Origin: an uncultured Eubacteriales bacterium
GTDB lineage: Bacteria > Bacillota > Clostridia > Oscillospirales > CAG-272
Direction of reading: 5' to 3'
Length of the DNA: 59,917 nucleotides
NCBI GenBank assembly: GCA_905187695.1
Contig: CAJJIY010000006.1
Span: 1 to 59,917, forward strand
The notes beneath the pieces are model-generated. The model was not told the origin of the DNA. It ran no database searches and saw only the letters and a program-made list of their open reading frames with translations. A program made the position numbers and the translations under genes. This document shows positions 9,606 through 17,156 of this stretch, piece by piece; the first letter of the stretch is position 1, and every line of letters starts with the position of its first letter.

Positions 9606-9699
9606 TCTATTCCCTCCGTCTCTTCTTTTTCAGGGAATTTTATTCGGCCAAGAGCCGTTTTATGCCGGGAAGCAGACAACCCGTTCCTTTGTGACAAAA

Positions 9700-9728
9700 T
9701 AAAAAAGAGCCGCTTCAAAGTAGGCTCT
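9700..9728 (-). terminator. Second of two tandem intrinsic terminators
   Basis: On the minus strand AGAGCC pairs with GGCTCT across an 11-nt loop and is followed by TTTTTTATTTTG. It lies about 35 nt after a stronger terminator, ahead of the PBP gene. Confidence 0.7.
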
Positions 9729-9763
9729 GATTTTTATTTATTCAGGAAATATCGGCCAAAGAC

Positions 9764-9788
9764 AAAAAAGCCCCCACCCGGGGGGCTT
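9764..9788 (-). terminator. Strong intrinsic terminator after the ftsL-like gene
   Basis: A GC-rich stem (AAGCCCCC paired with GGGGGCTT, 4-5 nt loop) followed by a T run on the minus strand. It begins 2 nt after the stop codon of the ftsL-like gene and separates it from the PBP gene. Confidence 0.85.
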
Positions 9789-9790
9789 GC

Positions 9791-10462
9791 TTATTTTGTT
9801 CCGAAAAGGGTGGCAAAAGCGCCGGCCAGCGTGCCGGAACCGCGACCTTTTTCTTCATCGTCATAGACTTGTACGCTATCCTCGCCGTCAAACTCCAGAT
9901 AGTCATCGTCATCGCCCAACGCATCAAACTGTGCGGTGTTCCCGCTGAGATTTTCGGCGTTTCTCAGCGCCGTTACTTCACCGGAAAGATGTTCCACACG
10001 CTCATCCGCGCGGCGGAGCAGTGCCGTGCTGCCAACAATCAACGCCAGCGAAAGAACAAGCATCAAAGCAAAAAAGCTGTTGAGCATCACCAACCGGCGA
10101 CCGGTCGAGCGGAAGCGGTGTGCGCCCATTTCTCTCTTTTTGGCAAGGCGTTGCCTTTTCTGATATTCCCGGCTTTGTTCTGCTTTGCTGCGGGCACAGG
10201 CCAACGACCGGCGCATAGCGCCCAGCCGGTCACTGTCACCGAAGCGGTGATTGAAAAAGGCCACAAAATCGCCGGTGGTAATCTCGGTGTTGCCATTGCC
10301 GTCATCGTGCAAAAAAACAACGGTGGTTGCATTCGGAACGGGAGCCTTGTCAATTTTACGCCCGGACAACGCTTCCTGAGTGCGGTCATGATACCGATTT
10401 CTCAACGCTTCGAACTGCTCTTTATAATCATCCTTTTCATATACTTTTTCATAGATAGCCAT
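9791..10462 (-). CDS. FtsL-position single-pass membrane protein of unrecognised family
   Basis: I do not recognise the family by sequence. The position between rsmH and a class B PBP is where ftsL normally lies. The 223-residue protein has about 120 charged cytoplasmic residues, one membrane helix (around 124-148, RLVMLNSFFALMLVLSLALI), then a short heptad-like stretch (RRADERVEHLSGEVTALRNAE) and a very acidic tail (ALGDDDDYLEFDGED). Type II topology with a membrane-proximal coiled coil matches FtsL, but FtsL is usually near 100-130 residues, so the N-terminal half is extra. ATG at 10462 has CGGAGGTG upstream. FtsL-analogue function is an inference. Confidence 0.75.
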   Translation of the reverse strand: MAIYEKVYEKDDYKEQFEALRNRYHDRTQEALSGRKIDKAPVPNATTVVFLHDDGNGNTEITTGDFVAFFNHRFGDSDRLGAMRRSLACARSKAEQSREYQKRQRLAKKREMGAHRFRSTGRRLVMLNSFFALMLVLSLALIVGSTALLRRADERVEHLSGEVTALRNAENLSGNTAQFDALGDDDDYLEFDGEDSVQVYDDEEKGRGSGTLAGAFATLFGTK

Positions 10463-10500
10463 GGCGCACCTCCGTTCTTTCTGATTTTACATTTTATTAT

Positions 10501-11439
10501 TTACATTTTTTCCGCCACCCGTAATTTGGCACTGCGGGCACGCGGATTTTCCGCCTCTTCTTCTTTTCCGGGCAGAATGGGTTTTTTGTTGACCAGTTTT
10601 ACAACCGGTTTTTTACCGCATACGCAAACCGGCAGGTATTTGGGACAGGTACATCCGCTTCCCAAATCCGCGAAAGTCTGCTTGACGATGCGATCCTCCA
10701 GCGAGTGGAAAGTAATGACCGCCAGTCTTCCGCCCCGGTTCATCCGTGCGGCAGCCGTGCGAAGCGTAGGCTCAATCACATCCAATTCCCGATTGACCTC
10801 GATCCGGATGGCCTGAAAGGAGCGTTTGGCCGGATGATGACCGCCCTCCCGTGCAAAAATCGGAATCGCACTCTTGATAATCGCCGCCAGTTCTCCGGTG
10901 GTCCGAATCGGCTTTTCGCTTCTCTTACGGACAATCTCGGCCGCAATTCGCGCGGCGTATTTCTCTTCGCCATAGGTGAAAAGCAGATTTTTCAGTTGAT
11001 CCTGAGAATAGGCGTTGACCACTTCAAAGGCGCTTTTTTCCTGCCGTCTGTCCATGCGCATATCCAGCGGCGCATCGGCCTGATAGGAAAATCCGCGCTC
11101 AGGCGTATCCAGTTGATAAGAGGAAACGCCCAGATCAAGGAGAAGCCCGTCAATTTTTTCAATTCCCTCACGGTCCAGAATTTCGCCCAACTGCGAAAAA
11201 TTTCCGCGGACGACCCGTGCGCGTTCTCCAAGCGGAGCCAATCGCCGGCCGGCGGCTTCCACAGCAGCCTCATCCTGATCTATGGAAATCAACTTTCCTG
11301 TCGTCAACCGAAGGCCGATAGCAAAGGAATGCCCGCCGCCGCCGGCGGTCCCATCCACATAAATACCGTTTTTTTTGATAGCCAACCCCTCGATGCACTC
11401 GGCAAGCAACACCGGGCGGTGTGAAAATTCGTTTTCCAT
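10501..11439 (-). CDS. rsmH: 16S rRNA (cytosine(1402)-N(4))-methyltransferase RsmH
   Basis: SAM-dependent methyltransferase (formerly MraW) acting on the 16S rRNA decoding centre. The 312-residue protein starts MENEFSHRPVLLAEC and has the SAM-binding YVDGTAGGGGHS, DLGVSSYQLDTPERGFSY and the C-terminal AVITFHSLEDRIVKQTF. All are hallmark RsmH segments. It follows mraZ with a 3-nt gap, the standard order at the head of dcw clusters. Confidence 0.97.
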   Translation of the reverse strand: MENEFSHRPVLLAECIEGLAIKKNGIYVDGTAGGGGHSFAIGLRLTTGKLISIDQDEAAVEAAGRRLAPLGERARVVRGNFSQLGEILDREGIEKIDGLLLDLGVSSYQLDTPERGFSYQADAPLDMRMDRRQEKSAFEVVNAYSQDQLKNLLFTYGEEKYAARIAAEIVRKRSEKPIRTTGELAAIIKSAIPIFAREGGHHPAKRSFQAIRIEVNRELDVIEPTLRTAAARMNRGGRLAVITFHSLEDRIVKQTFADLGSGCTCPKYLPVCVCGKKPVVKLVNKKPILPGKEEEAENPRARSAKLRVAEKM

Positions 11440-11442
11440 GTC

Positions 11443-11886
11443 TTAAAGTCCGTTTGCTTCCAGCACATCCCGGATCTCACCAAGATCCATGCTGTCCACA
11501 TATTCGGCATATTTGTCTTCTGCCCAGATCTCACCGTAGTCGCCGCATCCCACAATCACAAGATTCCGGTTCCCTTCCTCGGGTTTGGCACCCGCGCCGA
11601 TGTAAGAGAGCATGCCGGTGGGCAACAGCACGCGCCCTAAAGAATCCGGCGTGGTTTGAGTGGCGTCCCGATAAATAAAGAGGAAGAACTTTTCCATATC
11701 TTTACGGGGGAGCGCCTTGAGCGGCTCGATGTATTTTTCCCAGGCCTCGGCGGAATAAAACCGCAGACTGTTTCCGCGGATGCTCCGAACGATCATAAAA
11801 TTCTCACCCAGCTCATCCCGGAGTTTGGAAGGAATTGAAACACGGTTTTTGGCATCCAGGGTGTGTCTGTACTCACCAAACAGCAT
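11443..11886 (-). CDS. mraZ: Transcriptional regulator MraZ
   Basis: DNA-binding repressor of the dcw operon, an AbrB-like ring protein. The 147-residue protein begins MLFGEYRHTLDAKNRVSIP and has the two internal repeats DAKNRVSIPSKLRDEL and DSLGRVLLPTGM. The open frame extends 12 codons upstream, but ATG at 11886 has AGGAGG 7-8 nt before it and matches the family N-terminus. The upstream DNA carries MraZ-box repeats, fitting autorepression. Confidence 0.96.
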   Translation of the reverse strand: MLFGEYRHTLDAKNRVSIPSKLRDELGENFMIVRSIRGNSLRFYSAEAWEKYIEPLKALPRKDMEKFFLFIYRDATQTTPDSLGRVLLPTGMLSYIGAGAKPEEGNRNLVIVGCGDYGEIWAEDKYAEYVDSMDLGEIRDVLEANGL

Positions 11887-11921
11887 TTGTGTTTCCTCCT
11901 TCCTCGTTTGTGGCAGGAGCA

Positions 11922-11956
11922 TAACATTTTATAACATTTTGCCCCATTCTTTCCCA
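11922..11956 (-). promoter_or_regulatory. MraZ operator: four direct repeats at 10-bp pitch
   Basis: Reading the minus strand from 11956: TGGGA, TGGGG, TGTTA, TGTTA, each starting 10 bp after the previous one. TGGGN repeats separated by 5 bp are the known MraZ-box in other bacteria. Two copies here are exact and two are degenerate. They lie just downstream of the mraZ -10 element, a suitable place for repression. Confidence 0.75.
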
Positions 11957-11965
11957 CTTGTCTAT

Positions 11966-11994
11966 ATTATGCGCCAAAATTCGCGTTTTGTCAA
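11966..11994 (-). promoter_or_regulatory. Sigma-A promoter of mraZ-rsmH-ftsL-like
   Basis: Perfect TTGACA (11994-11989), 17-bp spacer and CATAAT (11971-11966) on the minus strand, about 80 bp before the mraZ ATG. Confidence 0.8.
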
Positions 11995-12082
11995 TACCGC
12001 CAGAGGAAAACAAAAAAGTTTTTTTGACCAAATTCGAGCTTTTTCGTTCCGTTTTTGGAATTTGCCCAAAAAAGTGAAAAAA

Positions 12083-12123
12083 GAAAAATCCGGGCAGCTC
12101 CCTGTTTCTTGGATTTGCCCGGA
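12083..12123 (-). terminator. Intrinsic terminator of the radical SAM gene
   Basis: TCCGGGCA (minus strand, from 12123) pairs with TGCCCGGA (ending 12089), followed by TTTTTC. It lies 15 nt after the stop codon at 12138. Confidence 0.8.
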
Positions 12124-12137
12124 CTTTTCCGTTTTAT

Positions 12138-13109
12138 TCATTCTTTTTTCCAAAGACGGCCTTCAAAAGTATTTTCGGCGTACAGTAATTTGTCAATATC
12201 ATTAAGGACCGTCAGTTTTTTTCGGCTCCACTCGGGAGCAATCAGTTCGTCGGCCGGAGCATCTCCGGTCAGGCGTCCGATAACAGTTTGAGGTGGCAGA
12301 AGTTCCAGCGCCCGCACGACCGTTCGGATATAATCTTCCCGCGCCATCGGTTGATATTCTCCGGTGGCATACAGGTGATAAAGTCTTGTGCCCCGCAGGA
12401 CATAAAGTAAATGGATCTTGACTTCATCCGGAAAAAGTGCCGCCACATCGCGCACACTCTGTAGCATTTTATCCGCATTTTCCCCCGGCAACCCGAAAAT
12501 AAGGTGAACGCCGATGCGGGCACGGGGCGCGGCCTGCCGAAGCCGGAAATAACCCTCCCGGAAAGCGGAAAAAGAATGGCCTCGGTTGATTTTGGCTGCG
12601 CTTTCATCGTCGGAGGTCTGGAGTCCCAATTCAACCGTCAGGTGGGTCCTTTTTGACAGTTCGGCAAGATAGGAAAGAACATCGTCCGGCAGGCAATCCG
12701 CGCGGGTAGCGATGTTGAGACCGACCGCGCCCGGAAGCAAGAGCGCTTCCTCAAAAAGCGCTTTCAGTTTTGAAAGCGGAGCGTAAGTGTTGGTATGCGC
12801 CTGAAAATAAGGCAAAATCAGCCTGGCAGACCATTTATCCCCTTCTTTTCCGCGCATCCGGCGATATTGTTCCGGAACCGACAAAAGTGCGGATTCGGCA
12901 AAATCGCCGCTCCCGCGTCCCGAGCAGTAAATACACCCGCCGCGCCCACAGCGACCGTCAATATTGGGGCAGGTAAATCCGCCGTCAAGCGGCAGTTTTT
13001 CGCATTTCTCCCCAAAAGTCTGCCGAAGGTAATAATCATAAGTATAGTAGCGTTTGTTGGAGTCCGAAAAAAGAAAAGGATTTTTTTCTTTTTGGGTTTC
13101 TCTTTTCAT
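12138..13109 (-). CDS. TIGR01212-family radical SAM protein (YhcC/YtqA type)
   Basis: The 323-residue protein has the N-terminal pattern RYYTYDYYLRQTFGEKCEKL, then a Cys-rich cluster loop with CPNIDGRCGRGGCIYC, followed by typical radical SAM barrel segments (IATRADCLPDD, VELGLQTSDD, GVHLIFGLPGE). These match the TIGR01212 family, whose substrate is not firmly established; members have been discussed as RNA-modifying enzymes. ATG at 13109 has GGAG 6 nt upstream; an adjacent in-frame ATG at 13112 is too close to it. Its ribosome-binding site lies only a few bases after the terminator hairpin of the preceding gene. Confidence 0.88.
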   Translation of the reverse strand: MKRETQKEKNPFLFSDSNKRYYTYDYYLRQTFGEKCEKLPLDGGFTCPNIDGRCGRGGCIYCSGRGSGDFAESALLSVPEQYRRMRGKEGDKWSARLILPYFQAHTNTYAPLSKLKALFEEALLLPGAVGLNIATRADCLPDDVLSYLAELSKRTHLTVELGLQTSDDESAAKINRGHSFSAFREGYFRLRQAAPRARIGVHLIFGLPGENADKMLQSVRDVAALFPDEVKIHLLYVLRGTRLYHLYATGEYQPMAREDYIRTVVRALELLPPQTVIGRLTGDAPADELIAPEWSRKKLTVLNDIDKLLYAENTFEGRLWKKE

Positions 13110-13122
13110 CATTTTCTCCGAA

Positions 13123-13154
13123 AACCGGGCTGTTGCAGAAGCGACAGCCCGGTT
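13123..13154 (-). terminator. Hairpin between the aminotransferase and radical SAM genes
   Basis: Perfect 11-bp inverted repeat (AACCGGGCTGT / ACAGCCCGGTT, 10-nt loop) just after the aminotransferase stop. The minus-strand T run after it is only about 4 nt, so read-through into the radical SAM gene, which shows no promoter of its own, is likely. Confidence 0.65.
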
Positions 13155-13159
13155 CATTT

Positions 13160-14440
13160 TTATTTTTCAAGCAGTTTTTCCGCTGCGGAAAGCCGCACGC
13201 AAACCGCAAGCAGTTCCATAGCCGTGCGCAGTTCGCTCATATCCGGATAGGTCGGCGCAATCCGAAGATTGCTGTCCGCCGGATCCTTTCCGTAAGGATA
13301 GGTGGCGCCTACCGGCGTCAGAGTCAGCCCGGCTTCGCGGCAAAGTTCAAAGGTCCGCTTAGCACATCCGGGCAGTGTATAAAGGCTGATGAAATATCCG
13401 CCCTTCGGCGTTGTGAAACGCGCCACGCCCCGTTCGTCCAATTCACGGTGCAGAATTTCTTCGGTCAGTTCAAATTTGGGACGGATGATCTCGGCTTCCT
13501 TTTGCATGTGCAAAAGGATCCGCTCGGCAGATTCAAAAAACTTTACATGACGGAGTTGGTTCAGTTTGTCAAATCCGATGGTCTGAATCCCCATGATGTC
13601 CCGGATCTGCGAAAGATTCCGCTCGCTGGCGGCCAGAATCGCCACGCCCGCGCCCGGAAAAGAAATTTTGGAAGTGGAAGCAAAGTAAAAAACCATATCC
13701 TCCCGCCCGGTTTCGCGGCAAGCCTCGAAAATATCAAGGAGACGGTCGCCGTCCTCGGGATAAAGTTCATGGATGGCATAAGCATTGTCCCAGAAAATCC
13801 GGAAATCAGGCGCGGCCGGGGCGAGAGCCGCCAGTCGGCGGACCGTTTCATCGCTGTAGGTGTAGCCATCCGGGTTGGAATATTTCGGGTTGCACCAAAT
13901 CCCCTTTACCAAGGGGTCATGGTTTACCAGCGCTTCTACTGCGTCCATATCCGGACCGATCGGCGTCATCGCCACCGGAATCATTTCAATCCCCAGCGAT
14001 TCGGTCACGGCAAAATGCCGGTCATATCCGGGGCAGGGGCACACAAATCTGACCCGTTCTTCCTTTCCCCAAGGCCTCTCGCTGCCGTACACACCGTACA
14101 GCATGGCGCGGGCCACTGCGTCGTACATCAGATTGAGCGAGGAATTTCCGCACACCATGATACGGGACTCCGGAATGTTCAGAAGATCTGAAAAAAGCTT
14201 TTTGGCTTCCGGAATGCCGTCCAGAATGCCATAGTTCCGATAGTCAACACCGCTCTCGCCATAACAATCGGCGGGGGTAAGGCAGTTCAGCATACCGTCC
14301 GCCAGTTCCATCTGCTCCCGGCAGGGTTTGCCTCTCGCAATATTCAGTGAAAGACCTTTGGCACAATAATCGTGATAGATCTTTTGCAATTGTTCTTTTT
14401 CAATTTTCAGGTCCGACTGCGACATCTGAAGATAGTTCAT
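13160..14440 (-). CDS. Type Ic aspartate aminotransferase-like PLP enzyme
   Basis: Fold-type I PLP transaminase of 426 residues. Visible landmarks are NIARGKPCREQ, DYRNYGILDGIPEAKKLF, the cofactor loop CGNSSLNLMYD, CNPKYSNPDGYTYS, FWDNAYAIHELYPED and the Schiff-base lysine segment STSKISFPGAGVA. This pattern belongs to the group of aspartate transaminases related to MocR-type aminotransferase domains (subgroup Ic), so aspartate/2-oxoglutarate is the most likely substrate pair. ATG at 14440 has GGAG about 10 nt upstream. It has its own promoter and is not linked to a biosynthetic operon here. Confidence 0.85.
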   Translation of the reverse strand: MNYLQMSQSDLKIEKEQLQKIYHDYCAKGLSLNIARGKPCREQMELADGMLNCLTPADCYGESGVDYRNYGILDGIPEAKKLFSDLLNIPESRIMVCGNSSLNLMYDAVARAMLYGVYGSERPWGKEERVRFVCPCPGYDRHFAVTESLGIEMIPVAMTPIGPDMDAVEALVNHDPLVKGIWCNPKYSNPDGYTYSDETVRRLAALAPAAPDFRIFWDNAYAIHELYPEDGDRLLDIFEACRETGREDMVFYFASTSKISFPGAGVAILAASERNLSQIRDIMGIQTIGFDKLNQLRHVKFFESAERILLHMQKEAEIIRPKFELTEEILHRELDERGVARFTTPKGGYFISLYTLPGCAKRTFELCREAGLTLTPVGATYPYGKDPADSNLRIAPTYPDMSELRTAMELLAVCVRLSAAEKLLEK

Positions 14441-14517
14441 AGGGGTATTGCTCCTTTTCCTGCGTCTTTTTGCAGAAAGAAAATTTCAAATTGCAAAAAG
14501 AAGTGTTTCCGATAGTC

Positions 14518-14546
14518 ATTATAGCACAAAAACGCAAGAATGGCAA
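14518..14546 (-). promoter_or_regulatory. Sigma-A promoter of the aminotransferase gene
   Basis: TTGCCA (14546-14541), 17-bp spacer, perfect TATAAT (14523-14518) on the minus strand, about 78 bp before the ATG. Confidence 0.75.
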
Positions 14547-14576
14547 TAGAAAATTGCATTTTTAAAAAATAATCTT

Positions 14577-16994
14577 TTATTTTTGCTTTTTTTCTCCCCA
14601 AAAATGCTGCAGTCGCCGCAAAAGCGCGGCAGAATTCCCCGCAATTGCCATATCCCGCCAATGCGGAGGGTACAGATGCAGATACGGCTCTTCGGCATAG
14701 CGGCTGTCAATCAGCACGATCACGCCGCGATCCTCTTCCCGCCGGATCACGCGGCCGGCCGCCTGCAAGACCCGGTTCATACCCGGATAAGTATAAGCGT
14801 AATGATACCCTTCCTCGCACTTGTGTTCATAGTAATCCCGCAGGAAATTCCGTTCATCCGAAAGCCCGGGCAATCCCACACCGACAATGGCCGCTCCAAT
14901 CAGACGATCACCCGGCAGATCCACACCTTCCGAAAAACTGCCGCCCAATACGCAAAAGCCAACGCGCAACACACCCTTGTCCTCTTTAAAAAAGGAAAGG
15001 AAAGCATTTTTTCCCTCCGTATTCATTTCGCGTTCCTGACAGATACACGAAACCTGAGGATATTTGGTACAAAAGCGTTCATAAACTTCCTTCAGATAAG
15101 CAAAAGAAGGAAAATACACCATGTAATTTCCGGCCCTGGCCGACAGCATGGCGGCGATGGCCGAGACCACCTTGCGATAGGAGGTTGCTCTCGCTTCCAT
15201 ACGGGTTTCAATATTACTAAGTACCGTCACGCACAGACGCGAAGGGTCATAAGGAGACGGAAGCGAAAGTGAAACCGCCCCTTTTCCCCCGCCGAGAATA
15301 TCCGCAAAATAAGAAGGGGGCGTCAGAGTGGCGGAAAAAAAGACCGAAGCATACGCCCGGGAAATGCAGGGGCCCAGCACCCCGCTGGGATCCAGACAGC
15401 AGAGTTTTACCGTCAATTCATCGTGAACAAGACAAAAATAAGTCAGGAAATGCTCGTCATAATAGTCCCCTATCAGACCCAATCGGGCCAGTATGGCAGA
15501 AAGCTCTCCGATTTTGGAGGCAAGCGGGTGCGCTTCTCCTTTCTTTAAAAAACGGTCGAGTTCACGCCGGAGATTCATCGCCGCTTTCTGCAATCCTTGC
15601 GGCGCTTCCCGATTCAGATGATAGCCGCTTTCCGTGCCGTCCTCGTGCTTTACATGACCTTCCGTGCAAAGACGGCAAAGCCGGCGGCCGTAAAGAACAA
15701 AACTGCCCAGCGCCGCTTTCAGTTCCGGTTCCGCAAGCGGATCGATTCTGGCATACACCGCTTCAAAATCCCGGAACGGGAGAACAGCCGTATACATATC
15801 CCGCGCACGGTCCGGCAGATTGTGCGCCTCGTCCACCAGGAAAAGGAAGCGTTCTTTTTCCCCTTCGGTATTTTGAAAATACCGGCGAAGAAATACGGCC
15901 GGGTCAAATGCGTAGTTGTAATCGCATATAATGATCTCGCAATAACGCGAAAAATCCAGCGAAAGCTCATAAGGGCAAATTGAAAAAGTCTTGCCTGCCT
16001 CTATCAGTGTTTGCCTTGGAAAACCGTTCTGCGCAGAAAGCAAATGCAAAACGGCGGCCTGCGAACGGTCATAGTAACCTGCCGCAAAAGGGCAATCCGC
16101 CGGATTACAGCAACTTTTCGCACCCGCTTTGCACCCGCCCGGCCGCAGACACATCTGCTCTTTTGAATAAAGCATCACCGTGTGCAATTTCCCGCCTGCG
16201 GCAAAAATGCGGCCGGCGGCGGCATAGGCCTCCCGCCGGGTACTCTGCTTGGCGGTCAGATAAAAGATTCGGTCGCAATGCCCTGCCCCCAGTGCCTTCA
16301 CGGCCGGATAAAGCGTGGAAATGGTCTTTCCGATGCCGGTCGGTGCCTGTGCAAACAGACGGCCGCCCCGCCGGAAAGTCCGAAAAGCCGTCTCTATCAG
16401 TTCCACCTGTCCTTCACGCAGGGTCGGATACGGAAACGGAATCTCCCGTAATTCCGGGATCCATACGGTCCGGCGGCGCATTTCAAACTGAGCGAAAGGC
16501 AGGATGGCCGCAAGAAGCGAGTCAAAACGCGCTTTCAGTTCTTCGCGGCTCATTTCGCGGTCATAACACCGTTCGCCTCCACCGTTTCGGGAGACCACGC
16601 GCAAACGGAGCAGAATGTGCGGCAAATTCCTTGCTGCCGAAAGAAAATAAGCATAAACAGCCAGTCTTGCCCATTCCCGTTCGCCCTCCGCGCCATGCCC
16701 GCGGCGGTTTTTGATCTCCTCCACCACCGTGCGGCCGTTCTGGGTAAAAACGCCGTCCGCACAGCCCTCCACCGTCACGGTCATGCCTTCAAGTGTGGCC
16801 GTGTGAGAAAGAAACACCTCGGTTTCATAGCCGCTCCCGGCTTCTTTTTGCAGTTTTTGATGCCATTCGGTTCTCCGGCTTTTTTCTTCGTTTCCCAAGG
16901 GAAAACGGCCATCCAGATCACCGCCGGGCAGGGAGAGCCGGCACAGTTCGCCGACAGACAGATAAAGCGACATGGTATCGGTATCAAAACGCAT
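14577..16994 (-). CDS. DinG/Rad3-like Fe-S helicase with N-terminal PD-(D/E)XK-like domain
   Basis: ATP-dependent superfamily 2 helicase of 805 residues. The Walker A is APTGIGKTISTLYP, the DEAH box is VDEAHNLP, a four-Cys region (MCLRPGGC ... SCCNPADC) matches the Fe-S domain of XPD/DinG enzymes, and QAAGRVIRREEDRGVIVLID is motif VI. Ahead of the helicase, about residues 60-130 contain GCADGVFTQNGRTVVEEIKN, with the D ... E-x-K spacing of a PD-(D/E)XK nuclease and a following AVYAYFLSA helix. ATG at 16994 is preceded by AGGGAGGG; the frame is open further upstream without a better site. A DNA repair role is inferred. Confidence 0.88.
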   Translation of the reverse strand: MRFDTDTMSLYLSVGELCRLSLPGGDLDGRFPLGNEEKSRRTEWHQKLQKEAGSGYETEVFLSHTATLEGMTVTVEGCADGVFTQNGRTVVEEIKNRRGHGAEGEREWARLAVYAYFLSAARNLPHILLRLRVVSRNGGGERCYDREMSREELKARFDSLLAAILPFAQFEMRRRTVWIPELREIPFPYPTLREGQVELIETAFRTFRRGGRLFAQAPTGIGKTISTLYPAVKALGAGHCDRIFYLTAKQSTRREAYAAAGRIFAAGGKLHTVMLYSKEQMCLRPGGCKAGAKSCCNPADCPFAAGYYDRSQAAVLHLLSAQNGFPRQTLIEAGKTFSICPYELSLDFSRYCEIIICDYNYAFDPAVFLRRYFQNTEGEKERFLFLVDEAHNLPDRARDMYTAVLPFRDFEAVYARIDPLAEPELKAALGSFVLYGRRLCRLCTEGHVKHEDGTESGYHLNREAPQGLQKAAMNLRRELDRFLKKGEAHPLASKIGELSAILARLGLIGDYYDEHFLTYFCLVHDELTVKLCCLDPSGVLGPCISRAYASVFFSATLTPPSYFADILGGGKGAVSLSLPSPYDPSRLCVTVLSNIETRMEARATSYRKVVSAIAAMLSARAGNYMVYFPSFAYLKEVYERFCTKYPQVSCICQEREMNTEGKNAFLSFFKEDKGVLRVGFCVLGGSFSEGVDLPGDRLIGAAIVGVGLPGLSDERNFLRDYYEHKCEEGYHYAYTYPGMNRVLQAAGRVIRREEDRGVIVLIDSRYAEEPYLHLYPPHWRDMAIAGNSAALLRRLQHFWGEKKQK

Positions 16995-17027
16995 TCCGTT
17001 CTCCCTCCCTTTTTGTATTTCTGTTTT

Positions 17028-17056
17028 ATTGTAGCACAGTACGAAGCGAAAGTCAA
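17028..17056 (-). promoter_or_regulatory. Sigma-A promoter of the DinG-like helicase gene
   Basis: TTGACT (17056-17051), 17-bp spacer, TACAAT (17033-17028) on the minus strand, 34 bp before the helicase ATG. Confidence 0.75.
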
Positions 17057-17156
17057 CGGAAAAGGCGTGCAACGCACCCTAATTACCAATATTTTAGGGG
17101 TAGCCGAAAGCCACCGGTGCGATTATAATAATATCAAAGGAAAAGGCGGTGAAGGT

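Noticed and set aside
9606..9699. Possible sporulation (sigma-E-like) promoter ahead of the PBP gene
   Set aside because: GCATAAA and GAATAAAAT match only partly and the spacing is at the short limit; kept as a remark, not as a feature.
13123..13154. 11-bp inverted repeat as a regulatory operator for the radical SAM gene
   Set aside because: Position right after a stop codon and stem composition fit a terminator better.
17100..17130. Possible promoter of mecA
   Set aside because: A TATAAT is present at 17124-17129, but no acceptable -35 at 16-18 bp and no extended -10.
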